NCBI GenBank assembly: GCA_003232185.1
Contig: QIMC01000373.1
Span: 1-36,969 of the forward strand
Direction of reading: 5' to 3'
DNA length: 36,969 nt
Source of the DNA: Flammeovirgaceae bacterium
GTDB taxonomy: Bacteria > Bacteroidota > Bacteroidia > Cytophagales > Cyclobacteriaceae
This document shows positions 20,129 to 30,309 of this stretch, in pieces. Below the pieces are notes generated by a model. The model did no database searches. It was not told where the DNA came from and saw nothing but the letters and a program-made list of their open reading frames with translations. Position 1 is the stretch's first letter, and each line of letters begins with the position of its first letter. The position numbers and the translations under genes were made by a program.

Positions 20129-20157
20129 CCCTGTGGTATATGCCACAGGGTTTTTTT
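20129..20157 (+). terminator. Rho-independent terminator (gldJ)
   Basis: CCCTGTGG-TATATG-CCACAGGG followed by TTTTTTT, between the convergent gldJ and comF-family genes. Confidence 0.9.
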
Positions 20158-20821
20158 ATGCCTTTTGAGCAAGGCCAATGGCGGCAACTATAATTCTGCT
20201 CGCTCCGTTCGCAATTAGAGGTGATGCTGAACCTGACATAGTTGCGCCAGTGGTAATTATATCATCAATCAATAAAATCGATTTGCCTCTTATTTCGTCA
20301 GGTTTAGCAATACAAAATTCATTCGAGGTATTCTCAAATCGGTCCCACCTACTCAAATGTGTCTGCGTTTCGGATTTGTGTATCCGTTCTAATGCTTCCA
20401 CAACCGGGTGTCCCGTCACGTGTGATACTCCAGTGGCAATTTCAAAACTTTGGTTGTAACCTCTGGTGTATAATTTATCCGGATGAAGAGGAACCGGAAC
20501 TATGGTATCGAACTTATCCTGATGAAGAAACAGTACCTCTGAGGTAAACCAAACACCCAATTGAAATGCCAGTTTTGGTTGGCGATTGTATTTAAGCTTA
20601 TGGATCAGTTTTTGAACCTGTCCCTTTTTAGAAAATCTTAGATATGAATAGGCTTCAGAAAAAGGAAACATTCCCCTCAATCGTGTACAAGTATCATTCT
20701 CTATGCCACGGTAATTTCGTTCTCTGGGAAGTTGTATCAGACAAGGGCTACAGAGGAAGCTTTCAAATGGTGTTATGGCCTTACCACATAATCCACAAAC
20801 TGTGGGAAATAACATGGTCAT
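20156..20821 (-). CDS. ComF family protein (phosphoribosyltransferase-like)
   Basis: 'CGLCGKAITPFESFLCSPC' zinc ribbon, 'VPVPLHPDKLYTRGYNQSFEIA', PRPP loop 'ILLIDDIITTGATMSGSA'. Start trimmed from the ORF-track 21097 to Met at 20821. Confidence 0.92.
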   Translation of the reverse strand: MTMLFPTVCGLCGKAITPFESFLCSPCLIQLPRERNYRGIENDTCTRLRGMFPFSEAYSYLRFSKKGQVQKLIHKLKYNRQPKLAFQLGVWFTSEVLFLHQDKFDTIVPVPLHPDKLYTRGYNQSFEIATGVSHVTGHPVVEALERIHKSETQTHLSRWDRFENTSNEFCIAKPDEIRGKSILLIDDIITTGATMSGSASPLIANGASRIIVAAIGLAQKA

Positions 20822-20906
20822 GAAATCCAGGGCCAATCGTTTAAGGGTAATTTCCACTATATTTGAACTTGTTTGAATGCAAAGATCCTTTATCAGAGAC
20901 TCAATT

Positions 20907-21284
20907 ATGTACAAAAAGGACCTCGAATTGGAGCGGCAGTGGTACTCGTTATTAGAACAGCTTACAAGCACTTTTGGAAAAAAACCAGACAGCCTCGAAG
21001 CAATACTGTTCTTGATTGGGGTAAATGAGCTGGGACAAGGAGCCAGAACATTCACCAAAGAAGACAAGCAAGATCTAATGCATATTGCTATTTGCAAACT
21101 ACTCAGCCTGTCTGGATTCTATAAGTTAGATGGATTGGATAAATGGGGGTGGCCTCATTGGATATCAGTAAAGAAACTTCCTAATTTTGATTTACTAGAA
21201 CAAGAAAAGATGCTAAAGATGCATATCCTGGAATATTTTGACACGGAGCTTGCCAGATCAGAACAAGAAACACCCGATGAATAG
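20907..21284 (+). CDS. Conserved hypothetical protein
   Basis: 'LEAILFLIGVNELGQGARTFTKEDKQDLMHIAICKLLSLSGFYKLDGLDKWGWPHW' looks like a conserved Bacteroidetes family; start taken at internal Met (ORF track starts at 20877). Confidence 0.75.
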   Translation: MYKKDLELERQWYSLLEQLTSTFGKKPDSLEAILFLIGVNELGQGARTFTKEDKQDLMHIAICKLLSLSGFYKLDGLDKWGWPHWISVKKLPNFDLLEQEKMLKMHILEYFDTELARSEQETPDE

Positions 21285-21367
21285 CCAGTACCTACCAAAT
21301 TGAAAGAAATTAAACAAGGAACAGTGGCAGATTGTAACAGAACTAAAGACTGTATCGTTATTAAGCT

Positions 21368-24300
21368 ATGACACCTTGGTTGGGATATAGCGAATTGATA
21401 GGCAAATTACAGGCGTATAAGCGTAAGTACTATCTAAACAAACTGATCAAAGGAGGCTTGCTTGCGCTTGGAATTCTGCTATCAAGCTATATTCTAATTA
21501 ATTCACTTGAATATACGGTTAGATTTAGTTCTCCGGTACGGGCATTTTTGCTTTTCGGTTTTCTAGCCCTTGTAACCTGGGCTATCTATCATTGGATCAT
21601 TATCCCGGTCTGGAAACTTTTTACCATCTCTCATCAAATAAGCAACGAAGAAGCTGCCGATCAGATTGGACATTACTTCCCAAATGTTAAAGATAAATTA
21701 TTAAATACCATACAACTGTATCAATTAAGTGATGACGAAAATACCTTAATTCAAGCCAGTATCTTACAAAAAACCAGTGAGATTTCAACTGTTCCCTTTA
21801 TTGATGCCGTCAACTTTAAAGAAAATAGAAGATACCTCAAGTACTTGTTATTCCCCATGGCTATAATATTGATGGTACTTCTGGCTGCCCCTCAATTGTT
21901 CACCGAAAGTACTCCTCGGATTTTAAATTTCAATAAATCTTATGCTCCGGTAGCGCCATTTCAGTTTAAAGTGTTAAACGAAGAACTTAGTGCTTTTAAA
22001 AATGAAGATTTTAAATTGAAACTCAGTTTTATTGGCAGCGTGGTTCCAAACACGGTTTATCTAAAAACCAAAGACCGAAGAATCAAAATGCTTCAAGAAG
22101 AAGACGGCAGTTTTGAGTTTACCTTTACCAAAATACAATTTGGATTTAATTTTGATTTTGAAGCAGCAGGCTTCAAATCCAACTCCTATTTTTTGGAAGT
22201 ACTTATTCGTCCAAATTTGAAAAGCTTTGATATTGATTTGAAATATCCGAAATATTTACAAAAACGAAATGAGTCTTTGCGAAATACCGGTAATCTTCAA
22301 ATACCGGAAGGTACTACGGTAAAATGGTCTTTCCAGACTTTGGACACTGATCGCATTTCTTTGACATTTCTGAAAGAAAACGATCGAGTTGAATTGTATC
22401 AATCAGATAATCAATTATATACCTTTCAGAAGCAAATAATGTATTCCGACCAATACAGATTAGATTTAGAAAATAAATTTGGTCAGAATAAGGAAGATAT
22501 TCAATATCAAATAAGCATTATTAGGGACATGTATCCTGAAATTACCATTAATCAATATAGAGACACTACTATGTTCAGCTATATGGTTTTTGGGGGAAGC
22601 ATATCTGACGATTATGGTCTTTCAAAACTTCTTTTGTATTACAAAGTAAAAAGAAAGGCTCAAAGCCAAGGTAAGAAGTTTAAGCAGATTTCTATTCCCA
22701 TTAAAACCAACAATCAGAATTACTACTTTCAATGGAATGTGGATTCTTTAAACATGGCGCATGGAGATCAGGTTGAATATTTTTTAAAGGTGTGGGACAA
22801 TGATGGGATAAACGGACCAAAGGCAACTAAAACTTTAAATTATTCATTCAAGGTGCCTTCTCGTCAGCAAATCAACGAAGCATTGGATAGAAGCTCAAAG
22901 AAAACTGAGGATCAAATCGACAAAAGCCTACAAGAGGCTAAGGAGTTGAATCAAAAGATTGAAGAAGTAGAGAACCGCTTAAAAAGCAAGAAATCTTTAG
23001 ACTGGCAGGATAAAAAGTTGCTTGAAGAAATTCTAGAGAAGAAAGATGCTCTTAGTAAGGAAATTAATCGACTCAAAGAGCTCAACCAAAATACCAATAT
23101 TCAAAAGCAACGATTTAATGCATACGACGAAAGTATTAAGACAAAAATCGATCAACTCCAGAAATTAATGGATGAGTTGCTTGATGAAGAAACCAGGAAA
23201 CTTTATGAAGAGTTACGAAAACTGCTTGATGAACAGCAAAACACAGATTCCTTTCAAGACCTTTTGGAGCAACTAAATTATAAAGAGCAAAATTTGGAAC
23301 AAGAATTGGAACGTACCCTTGAGTTGTTCAAGAGAATGCAATTTGAGCAAAACCTGGAAGAAACTATTAATGATATCAAAGAAATACAAGAGGATCAGAA
23401 ACAGCTCATGGATGAAACCGAAGATAAGTCCAATGAAACGGATAAGTTGTCTGAAGACCAATCGAACTTGATTGAAGACTTCGATAAACTACAAGAATCC
23501 ATTGATGATCTCCGCGAAAAGAATCAAGAGCTGGAACATTCACAAATGTTTGAGGATACTTCTGAGCAAGAACAAAATATTGATAATAGTATGAAGGAAA
23601 GCCTGGAGCAGCTTGAAAATAACAAACGAAAGCCTGCTAAAAAGGCCCAGCAACAATCCCTTGACAACATGAAGCAGTTAAGTCAAAAATTACAACAAAT
23701 GCAAAGTGGTATGGAAATGGAGATGATGCAGGAAAACCTAGACAACCTAAGAGATATTGAGGACAATCTTATCAAATTGTCTTTCGATCAAGAGCGTTTG
23801 ATGAAAGAATTCCAAAGTCTGAATCAAAGCGATCCAAGGTTTATTCAGCTGTCTCAGGAACAATTAAAGCTTAAAGACGATGCCAAAATTATTGAGGACA
23901 GCCTACTATCATTGGCCAACCGAGTTTTTCAAATAAAATCATTCGTTACCAGAGAAGTAAAAGAAATGAATGAGCACATGGATCAGAGCCTGCAGGGATT
24001 AAAGAAACGAAATAAATCACAATCTATTAGTAATCAACAGCTTACGATGACATCCGTCAATAATCTTGCACTTCTTTTAGGAGATGTGCTCCAGCAAATG
24101 CAGCAACAAATGGCCATGGCTAAAGGGGGCAAGCCCAAGAAAGGGCAAAAAAATGCGCCTGGTATGAGTCAGCTACAGCAGCAATTGAATCAACAAATTG
24201 AAAATTTGAAAAAAAGCGGAAAGAGCGGGAGAGCTTTAAGCGAGGAATTAGCTAAACTTGCAGCACAGCAAGAGATGATTCGCCGGGCACTACAAGAAGC

Positions 24301-24661
24301 TGAACATGGATTTAAGCAGCTTGGAGAAGATGGGAAGAAGGGCAACCAGGATATTATTGAAAAAATGGAGCAAACGGAAATGGATTTAGTAAACAAACAG
24401 ATTACTAATGAAACTCTAAAACGCCAACGAGAAATACTAACCAGATTGCTTGAAGCGGAAAAGTCAATCAGAGAGCGGGAGCTTGATAAAGCCCGTGAAG
24501 CACAGCAGGCTCGAAAGAAGGAAACAAAGATACCTCCAGAATTCATTGAGTACTTAAAAGCTAAAGAAAAGGAAATTGAATTATTGAGAACAGTTCCTCC
24601 CAAACTTAATCCTTATTATAAACAAGAGGTAAACGATTACTTTAAACGATTAAACAATTAA
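21368..24661 (+). CDS. DUF4175 family protein: N-terminal membrane segments and long Gln/Glu/Lys-rich coiled coil
   Basis: 1097 aa, hydrophobic N-terminal segments, long coiled-coil from about residue 500 ('EEVENRLKSKKSLDWQDKKLLEEILEKKDALSKEINRLKELNQ'). Confidence 0.82.
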   Translation: MTPWLGYSELIGKLQAYKRKYYLNKLIKGGLLALGILLSSYILINSLEYTVRFSSPVRAFLLFGFLALVTWAIYHWIIIPVWKLFTISHQISNEEAADQIGHYFPNVKDKLLNTIQLYQLSDDENTLIQASILQKTSEISTVPFIDAVNFKENRRYLKYLLFPMAIILMVLLAAPQLFTESTPRILNFNKSYAPVAPFQFKVLNEELSAFKNEDFKLKLSFIGSVVPNTVYLKTKDRRIKMLQEEDGSFEFTFTKIQFGFNFDFEAAGFKSNSYFLEVLIRPNLKSFDIDLKYPKYLQKRNESLRNTGNLQIPEGTTVKWSFQTLDTDRISLTFLKENDRVELYQSDNQLYTFQKQIMYSDQYRLDLENKFGQNKEDIQYQISIIRDMYPEITINQYRDTTMFSYMVFGGSISDDYGLSKLLLYYKVKRKAQSQGKKFKQISIPIKTNNQNYYFQWNVDSLNMAHGDQVEYFLKVWDNDGINGPKATKTLNYSFKVPSRQQINEALDRSSKKTEDQIDKSLQEAKELNQKIEEVENRLKSKKSLDWQDKKLLEEILEKKDALSKEINRLKELNQNTNIQKQRFNAYDESIKTKIDQLQKLMDELLDEETRKLYEELRKLLDEQQNTDSFQDLLEQLNYKEQNLEQELERTLELFKRMQFEQNLEETINDIKEIQEDQKQLMDETEDKSNETDKLSEDQSNLIEDFDKLQESIDDLREKNQELEHSQMFEDTSEQEQNIDNSMKESLEQLENNKRKPAKKAQQQSLDNMKQLSQKLQQMQSGMEMEMMQENLDNLRDIEDNLIKLSFDQERLMKEFQSLNQSDPRFIQLSQEQLKLKDDAKIIEDSLLSLANRVFQIKSFVTREVKEMNEHMDQSLQGLKKRNKSQSISNQQLTMTSVNNLALLLGDVLQQMQQQMAMAKGGKPKKGQKNAPGMSQLQQQLNQQIENLKKSGKSGRALSEELAKLAAQQEMIRRALQEAEHGFKQLGEDGKKGNQDIIEKMEQTEMDLVNKQITNETLKRQREILTRLLEAEKSIRERELDKAREAQQARKKETKIPPEFIEYLKAKEKEIELLRTVPPKLNPYYKQEVNDYFKRLNN

Positions 24662-24673
24662 AGCGGCCCATAA

Positions 24674-25078
24674 ATGAACTCCATCAAACTTGAAATTCCA
24701 TCACTCACGGAGAATATTAGAATAATTGAGAGTTTCATTGATAACGCAAAAGACAAGTACAATATCAATGACGATATTTATGGAAATATTATGATCGCGG
24801 TAACGGAATCAGTTAATAACGCCATCAAGCATGGCAATGCACTTCAAAACAATAAAAATGTAACCATTAGTCTGAACCTGGAACAAGACATTATCACTTT
24901 TACCGTTCAAGATCAGGGGCCCGGCTTTGACTTTCAGAATCTTCCTGATCCAACGGCTCCGGAAAATATTGATAAACCTGGAGGAAGGGGCATTTTTTTA
25001 ATGAAACATTTAGCTGATGAGGTAAAATTCCGAGATCACGGCCGATTAGTTGAATTGCGCTTCTACGTAAACAAGTAA
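24674..25078 (+). CDS. Anti-sigma-factor-like ATP-binding protein (RsbW/SpoIIAB-type HATPase)
   Basis: 'IMIAVTESVNNAIKHGN' N-box and 'VQDQGPGFDFQNLPDP...GGRGIFLMKHLADEV' G-boxes. Confidence 0.92.
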   Translation: MNSIKLEIPSLTENIRIIESFIDNAKDKYNINDDIYGNIMIAVTESVNNAIKHGNALQNNKNVTISLNLEQDIITFTVQDQGPGFDFQNLPDPTAPENIDKPGGRGIFLMKHLADEVKFRDHGRLVELRFYVNK

Positions 25079-25080
25079 GT

Positions 25081-25491
25081 GTGATTGAATTTTTTAGTGA
25101 AGACATTGAATACGCTCCCCAAACGACCAATGAACTAGTAAATTGGATAACAACAGTTGTAGAAAACGAACGTCATATTGTTGGCGACATTAATTTTATC
25201 TATTGCTCCAACTCTTATCTGTTAAACATAAATCAAACCTACTTAGGCCGCCATACCTATACAGACATCATTACTTTTGATCAAAGCACTAGGACAAATG
25301 TTATTGCCGGTGATATTTATATAAGCATCGACCAGATAAGAAGCAATGCTAGCAAGTACCAGGAATCTTTCGATAAGGAACTTAAAAGAGTAATGGTCCA
25401 TGGGATATTGCATCTATTAGGGTATAATGACAAGTCTGTAGAAGAACAACAGGAAATGAGCAAAAAAGAAGAAGCTTACTTATCTTTGTAA
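25081..25491 (+). CDS. ybeY: Endoribonuclease YbeY (rRNA maturation)
   Basis: 'GDINFIYCSNSYLLNINQTYLGRHTYTDIITFD' and zinc motif 'HGILHLLGYND'. Confidence 0.96.
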   Translation: MIEFFSEDIEYAPQTTNELVNWITTVVENERHIVGDINFIYCSNSYLLNINQTYLGRHTYTDIITFDQSTRTNVIAGDIYISIDQIRSNASKYQESFDKELKRVMVHGILHLLGYNDKSVEEQQEMSKKEEAYLSL

Positions 25492-25497
25492 TTCTAA

Positions 25498-25513
25498 TAT
25501 TCCACGTGAAACA
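25498..25513. promoter_or_regulatory. parS-like site 1 (TATTCCACGTGAAACA)
   Basis: 15/16 to the bacterial parS form TGTTnCACGTGAAACA, in the ybeY-mnmG gap. Confidence 0.8.
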
Positions 25514-25528
25514 TTCCAAAGAATAAAG

Positions 25529-25544
25529 TGTTCCACGTGGAACA
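25529..25544. promoter_or_regulatory. parS-like site 2, perfect 16-bp palindrome TGTTCCACGTGGAACA
   Basis: Exact self-reverse-complementary 16-mer matching ParB-binding consensus; 15 bp after site 1. Confidence 0.88.
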
Positions 25545-25550
25545 TACTAA

Positions 25551-27422
25551 ATGAACGTTATGTTTCCCGAATACGATATTATAGTTGTAGGTGCCGGACA
25601 CGCCGGTTGTGAAGCTGCTGCTGCTGCTAGTCAAATGGGTTCAAAAGTATTATTGGTCACAATGAACATGAATACCATTGCTCAAATGTCATGTAATCCA
25701 GCCATGGGTGGAGTAGCAAAGGGACAAATCATACGAGAAATTGATGCTCTGGGAGGGCAATCAGGAATAGTAGCAGATCATTCAATGATTCAATTCAGAA
25801 TGTTGAATAAATCAAAAGGACCGGCAATGTGGAGTCCCAGAACTCAAAATGATCGTCAAATGTTTGCTCAAAAATGGAGACAAGTACTTGAAGAAATACC
25901 CAACATAGATTTCTGGCAAGAAATGATTACCGGAATCATCACTAAAGAAGATCGCATACTGGGTGTAAAAACGGGTATGGGTCTTGAAATTTTAGCAAAA
26001 TCAGTAATTCTAACCAATGGCACATTTCTAAATGGAGTTATCCACATCGGAGAAAAGCAATTTGGCGGTGGAAGAACCGGTGAAAAAGCCTCCACAGGTA
26101 TTACAGAGCAATTGCAGCAACTAGGATTTGAATCCGGTAGAATGAAAACCGGAACTCCACCAAGAATAGATGGCCGATCATTAAATTATTCATTAATGCA
26201 AAAACAACCTGGAGATAAAAATCCAGGTAAATTTTCTTATTTGGACAACCCCATAATTTCCGAACAAAGAAGCTGCTATATAACCTATACCAACCCTGAA
26301 GTACACAGACTATTAGAAACCGGATTTTCAAGATCCCCTATGTTTAATGGGCGAATAAAAGGTATTGGCCCTAGATACTGTCCATCAATAGAAGATAAAA
26401 TCAATAGATTTGCTGAAAGAAACCGCCACCAAATTTTTGTGGAACCAGAAGGATGGAATACCGTTGAAATTTATGTTAATGGATTCTCTACTTCATTACC
26501 TGAAGAAGTTCAGTATCAAGCTCTTAGGAAAATACCGGGATTCGAAAATGTAAAAATGTTCAGGCCTGGTTACGCAATTGAATACGACTTCTTCCCTCCT
26601 ACTCAACTAAAAACCACCTTGGAAACCAAACTTATCCACAATCTTTACTTTGCTGGCCAAATAAACGGTACAACTGGATATGAAGAAGCTGCTGCTCAAG
26701 GACTTATAGCTGGTATAAATGCTCATAGAAAACTTCAGCAAGAAGAACCATTAATACTAACACGATCACAAGCCTATATAGGTGTTCTTATTGATGATTT
26801 GATAAATAAAGGGACAGAAGAACCTTATCGTATGTTTACCTCAAGAGCAGAATTTCGAATCTTACTAAGACAAGACAATGCAGACCTACGTCTAACACCA
26901 ATAGGGTACAAACTTGGATTAGCTTCAGAATTGCGTTTAAATAATGTAACCAATAAAGAAAAAGCAGTAAATAAATTAATGCAGGACTTTAAGCAATATA
27001 AATTTCAACCAAATGAAATTAATCCAAAATTAGAAGTGCTACATACTTCACCCATTAAAGAAAAAACCTCTGTATATCAACTACTTAAAAGGCCTGAACT
27101 ATCTGTTAATCATTTAGTTAATATGAATAAAGGTTTATCCTTACCTTGGACTGGTTACTCTACGGAAACCACAGAGCAAGCAGAAATATTAATAAAATAT
27201 GAAACCTATATTGAAAAGGAGAAAAAACTAGCAGAAAAAATTCAAAGCCTGGAATCTTATAAAATCAAATCCTCCTTAGACTACCAGAAAATCTCTGCAC
27301 TGTCATCGGAATCCAGGGAAAAGCTTAGAAAAATTAAACCCTCAACTATTGGACAAGCCTCTAGAATTAGTGGGGTATCACCTGCCGACATTTCAGTCCT
27401 AATGGTATTTCTAGGAAAATAA
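25551..27422 (+). CDS. mnmG: tRNA uridine-5-carboxymethylaminomethyl modification enzyme MnmG (GidA)
   Basis: '[23 protein letters not shown]', '[24 protein letters not shown]', '[10 protein letters not shown]', '[25 protein letters not shown]', '[22 protein letters not shown]'. Confidence 0.98.
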   Translation: MNVMFPEYDIIVVGAGHAGCEAAAAASQMGSKVLLVTMNMNTIAQMSCNPAMGGVAKGQIIREIDALGGQSGIVADHSMIQFRMLNKSKGPAMWSPRTQNDRQMFAQKWRQVLEEIPNIDFWQEMITGIITKEDRILGVKTGMGLEILAKSVILTNGTFLNGVIHIGEKQFGGGRTGEKASTGITEQLQQLGFESGRMKTGTPPRIDGRSLNYSLMQKQPGDKNPGKFSYLDNPIISEQRSCYITYTNPEVHRLLETGFSRSPMFNGRIKGIGPRYCPSIEDKINRFAERNRHQIFVEPEGWNTVEIYVNGFSTSLPEEVQYQALRKIPGFENVKMFRPGYAIEYDFFPPTQLKTTLETKLIHNLYFAGQINGTTGYEEAAAQGLIAGINAHRKLQQEEPLILTRSQAYIGVLIDDLINKGTEEPYRMFTSRAEFRILLRQDNADLRLTPIGYKLGLASELRLNNVTNKEKAVNKLMQDFKQYKFQPNEINPKLEVLHTSPIKEKTSVYQLLKRPELSVNHLVNMNKGLSLPWTGYSTETTEQAEILIKYETYIEKEKKLAEKIQSLESYKIKSSLDYQKISALSSESREKLRKIKPSTIGQASRISGVSPADISVLMVFLGK

Positions 27423-27424
27423 AT

Positions 27425-28300
27425 ATGTGTATAAAAATTGAAGCTTGTCCCTTATGTAAAACCACAACCTATACACACTTATATCAAATTAAAGACTATT
27501 CCGTTTCTAACGAAACATTCTCTCTAGTTACTTGTAACAACTGTTCAATGGTCTATACCAATCCCAGACCATCCAAACAAAACTTGCAGCAATATTATGA
27601 ATCAAGTAATTATATTTCCCATGCTGAAAAAAGTCAAAACCTAACTGATCGAATATACTATTTGGCCAGGTATTTTATGTTACGACAAAAATTAAGATGG
27701 ATAAAAAAAATACTTAATTCAAAAGGTCGTGTTTTAGACTATGGGTGTGGAACTGGATCATTCATATCCCTGCTACTAAAAAGAAAGTGGGATGCCTGGG
27801 GCATAGAACCAAATGCTCAAGCCAGAAATACAGCTAATCATCATGCCTCAAAACATATTTTTGACAGTTTGGAGCACTTACCTCAAAATCAATTTAATGT
27901 AATCACTTTGTGGCATGTCCTCGAACATGTTTTTGACCTTGAATCTGTAATGAATGAACTACTAAAGCGTCTTACAAGTTCTGGATATATTGTAATTGCT
28001 GTTCCGAATTGTTCCTCTTATGATGCAAAATATTATAAAGAACAATGGGCCGCATATGATGTTCCTCGTCATCTTTTTCATTTTACCCCTGAGACAATGA
28101 AACTTTTAGTAAAGAAATATAAATTGCACCTGACTAAAATTATTCCTTTGAAACTAGATGCCTTCTATATAAGTATCCAAAGTGAAAAATACCGTAATGG
28201 ATCCTTTTTTAAAGGATTGTATCATGGTGCAAAATCAAATATCCTTGCACACAAAAACCCCTCGACCTATTCAAGTTTGGTATATGTATTAAGAAAATGA
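27425..28300 (+). CDS. Class I SAM-dependent methyltransferase with N-terminal zinc ribbon
   Basis: 'CPLCKTTTY...TCNNCSMVYTNPRP', 'RVLDYGCGTGSFISLL', 'VITLWHVLEHV'. Confidence 0.92.
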   Translation: MCIKIEACPLCKTTTYTHLYQIKDYSVSNETFSLVTCNNCSMVYTNPRPSKQNLQQYYESSNYISHAEKSQNLTDRIYYLARYFMLRQKLRWIKKILNSKGRVLDYGCGTGSFISLLLKRKWDAWGIEPNAQARNTANHHASKHIFDSLEHLPQNQFNVITLWHVLEHVFDLESVMNELLKRLTSSGYIVIAVPNCSSYDAKYYKEQWAAYDVPRHLFHFTPETMKLLVKKYKLHLTKIIPLKLDAFYISIQSEKYRNGSFFKGLYHGAKSNILAHKNPSTYSSLVYVLRK

Positions 28301-29934
28301 AACAATCCTGGTTACTTATTTTTCTTATTACAGCCTGTTCTAATCCCATCCCTCCTACCGGTGGTCCAAAAGATTTAGATCCCCCGATTTTAATTAATAC
28401 TGTACCTGAAAATAAAACCCTGAATTTTACTGGTTCCGAAATCTCAATGGAATTTGATGAGTATATCAAAGAAGAGAATATTTTAACTCAATTAATGATC
28501 ACTCCAAATCTGAAGGACGTGTATAGCTATAAGATAAATAGGAATACATTTATTTTAACCTTCGAAAGTCCTCTTGATAGCGCCACAACCTATACGTTAA
28601 ACTTTCGAGAAGGACTAAAAGATATTACGGAAGGGAATGTACCCCCTAATCTAACATTTGTATTTAGTACCGGAACATTTCTAGACTCCGCTTCAATACG
28701 AGGTGTAGTGCGTTCATTGATGACTAATAAGATTTTAGAAGATATAACTATATCTCTTTACAATGATCCCGATACAATAACCATATTTAATGGCCCTCCA
28801 CGTTATAGTACACTTTCTGATAAAGAAGGTCACTATACCATTGAAAATATTAAAAATGGAAACTATACTTTATACGCGCTGAATGATGAAAACAGTAATT
28901 TAAAGCTAGAATCCAGATCTGAAGGATATGGCTATATTAAAAACCCCTTGGTCCTTAACGATTCAATGCCTTCACAAGATCTATTTATCTATAAACTCGA
29001 CACACGTCCTATCGTGTTGCAAAATAGTCGTCCATCAGGCAAAAATTTCGATTTAAAATTCAATAAACCTCTTGCACGATATCATCTATTAACCGATGAT
29101 CAATCAATAATTTCAAATCTGATCGATGATAACAAATCATTAAGAATTTATTTTAATGAAACAATAACCGATAGCCTTGGATTAAAATTTATTGTAGAAG
29201 ATAGTTTACTACAAACCCTGGATTCTCTTGTTTATATAAAATTTGAAAAATCCACTAAAAAACCAGATAAGTTTAATTTTAAATTTCGCCTTAATAACGG
29301 AGCGGTTGATAAATTATGGTCTACCAGCATTAAATTTAACAAACCCATTGCGTATATAAATTATGACAGTATATACTTCAAATTTGATAGTCTACTTCAT
29401 CTTCCTGTCAATGATTCATTAGTTACTTTTAATTCAAATAAAGATGAAATTTTAATTTCAATAGACTTTGATCAAGTATTCAAAAATGATTCAATTCTTA
29501 GTAAATGGAAAGAACCATTTAATTTTAATATTTCCAAAGGAAGCATTATTAGTGTAGAAAATGACACATTGAGCGCTATAGATAAAGACTATACCTTTAA
29601 AAACCCCAAAGATTTTGCTACCATTCGAGGAAACATAACCACTGCATCAACTTCCTATTTTATACAACTAGTTAATCCAAAATTCAAAATAGTTGAAGAA
29701 ATTAAAATTAATTCTTCAACTGAATCCACTTTTGAATTTATCCATATAGCTCCTGGCTCCTATAGTATTCGTGTATTAGTTGACGAAAATAATAATGGCA
29801 TTTGGGATCCAGGAAATATTCTAATAAAAGAAATGCCTGAAAAAGTTTTTATATTTTTTCATGCAAATGTTAATAGTCAAGAAATAAAACTGCGAGCAAA
29901 CTGGGAACAAACAGGACTAGATATAACTTTTTAG
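28297..29934 (+). CDS. Ig-like (Big_5/SbsA-type) domain lipoprotein
   Basis: Lipobox 'LITACSNPIPPTGGPKDLDPP', 'ISMEFDEYIKEENILTQLMITPNLKD', 'YTLNFREGLKDITEGN'; 4-bp overlap with the preceding methyltransferase gene. Confidence 0.88.
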   Translation: MKQSWLLIFLITACSNPIPPTGGPKDLDPPILINTVPENKTLNFTGSEISMEFDEYIKEENILTQLMITPNLKDVYSYKINRNTFILTFESPLDSATTYTLNFREGLKDITEGNVPPNLTFVFSTGTFLDSASIRGVVRSLMTNKILEDITISLYNDPDTITIFNGPPRYSTLSDKEGHYTIENIKNGNYTLYALNDENSNLKLESRSEGYGYIKNPLVLNDSMPSQDLFIYKLDTRPIVLQNSRPSGKNFDLKFNKPLARYHLLTDDQSIISNLIDDNKSLRIYFNETITDSLGLKFIVEDSLLQTLDSLVYIKFEKSTKKPDKFNFKFRLNNGAVDKLWSTSIKFNKPIAYINYDSIYFKFDSLLHLPVNDSLVTFNSNKDEILISIDFDQVFKNDSILSKWKEPFNFNISKGSIISVENDTLSAIDKDYTFKNPKDFATIRGNITTASTSYFIQLVNPKFKIVEEIKINSSTESTFEFIHIAPGSYSIRVLVDENNNGIWDPGNILIKEMPEKVFIFFHANVNSQEIKLRANWEQTGLDITF

Positions 29935-30309
29935 GTTGTAATAATCACGTGGATAAACTGTGGCATATTCATTAATTTTTTGTGGATAACTAACAAACTT
30001 TTCAAAAATAAATTATCCTGCTTCCCCAACGTTGATAAAAAGAACTTTGTTATATGTTATCAACAAACTAATAAACCTAAAATTTTTGAAACAATCTTAT
30101 CAACAAATAAATAATAATTATAATCAATCTCTTAATTGTTTATTAATCAATCTCTTACATGTTCATAATATGTTAATACCTATTGAGTTTATCCATAATA
30201 AGTGCACAATAGAGAATTACAAGAATTATTTATGATTATTATCCACTGTTTCCACAACATAGTAATTAATAATAATTAATTTACTTAAAGGTATACTATT
30301 AAACAGCGT
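29935..30309. other. Candidate chromosomal replication origin (oriC): DnaA-box cluster plus AT-rich unwinding element
   Basis: DnaA-box-like 9-mers: 29948-29956 (CGTGGATAA), 29981-29989 (TGTGGATAA, perfect), 30030-30038 (CGTTGATAA), 30057-30065 and 30097-30105 (TTATCAACA), 30189-30197 (TTATCCATA), 30239-30247 (TTATCCACT), 30309-30317 (TATGGATAA). Very AT-rich core, no convincing CDS, G/C skew switch. Confidence 0.8.
30121..30157. repeat. 14-bp direct repeat TAATCAATCTCTTA (30121-30134 and 30144-30157) inside the candidate oriC
   Basis: Two exact copies with a 23-bp period in the AT-rich segment. Confidence 0.9.

Noticed and set aside
20822-21097. N-terminal extension of the ComF ORF to 21097
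   Set aside because: Sequence before Met at 20821 does not resemble ComF and overlaps the antisense conserved hypothetical gene at 20907-21284.
24190-24603. 137-aa - strand ORF (Ser/Cys-rich)
   Set aside because: Antisense shadow of the coiled-coil region of the DUF4175 gene.
29941-29956. CACGTG core (ATAATCACGTGGATAA) considered as a third parS site
   Set aside because: Only about 9/16 match to the nearby perfect parS palindrome; better explained as a near-consensus DnaA box.
30032-30235. 67-aa + strand ORF inside the candidate oriC
   Set aside because: Very low-complexity Asn/Leu/Ile-rich translation arising from AT-rich DNA; overlaps DnaA boxes and direct repeats; no coding features.
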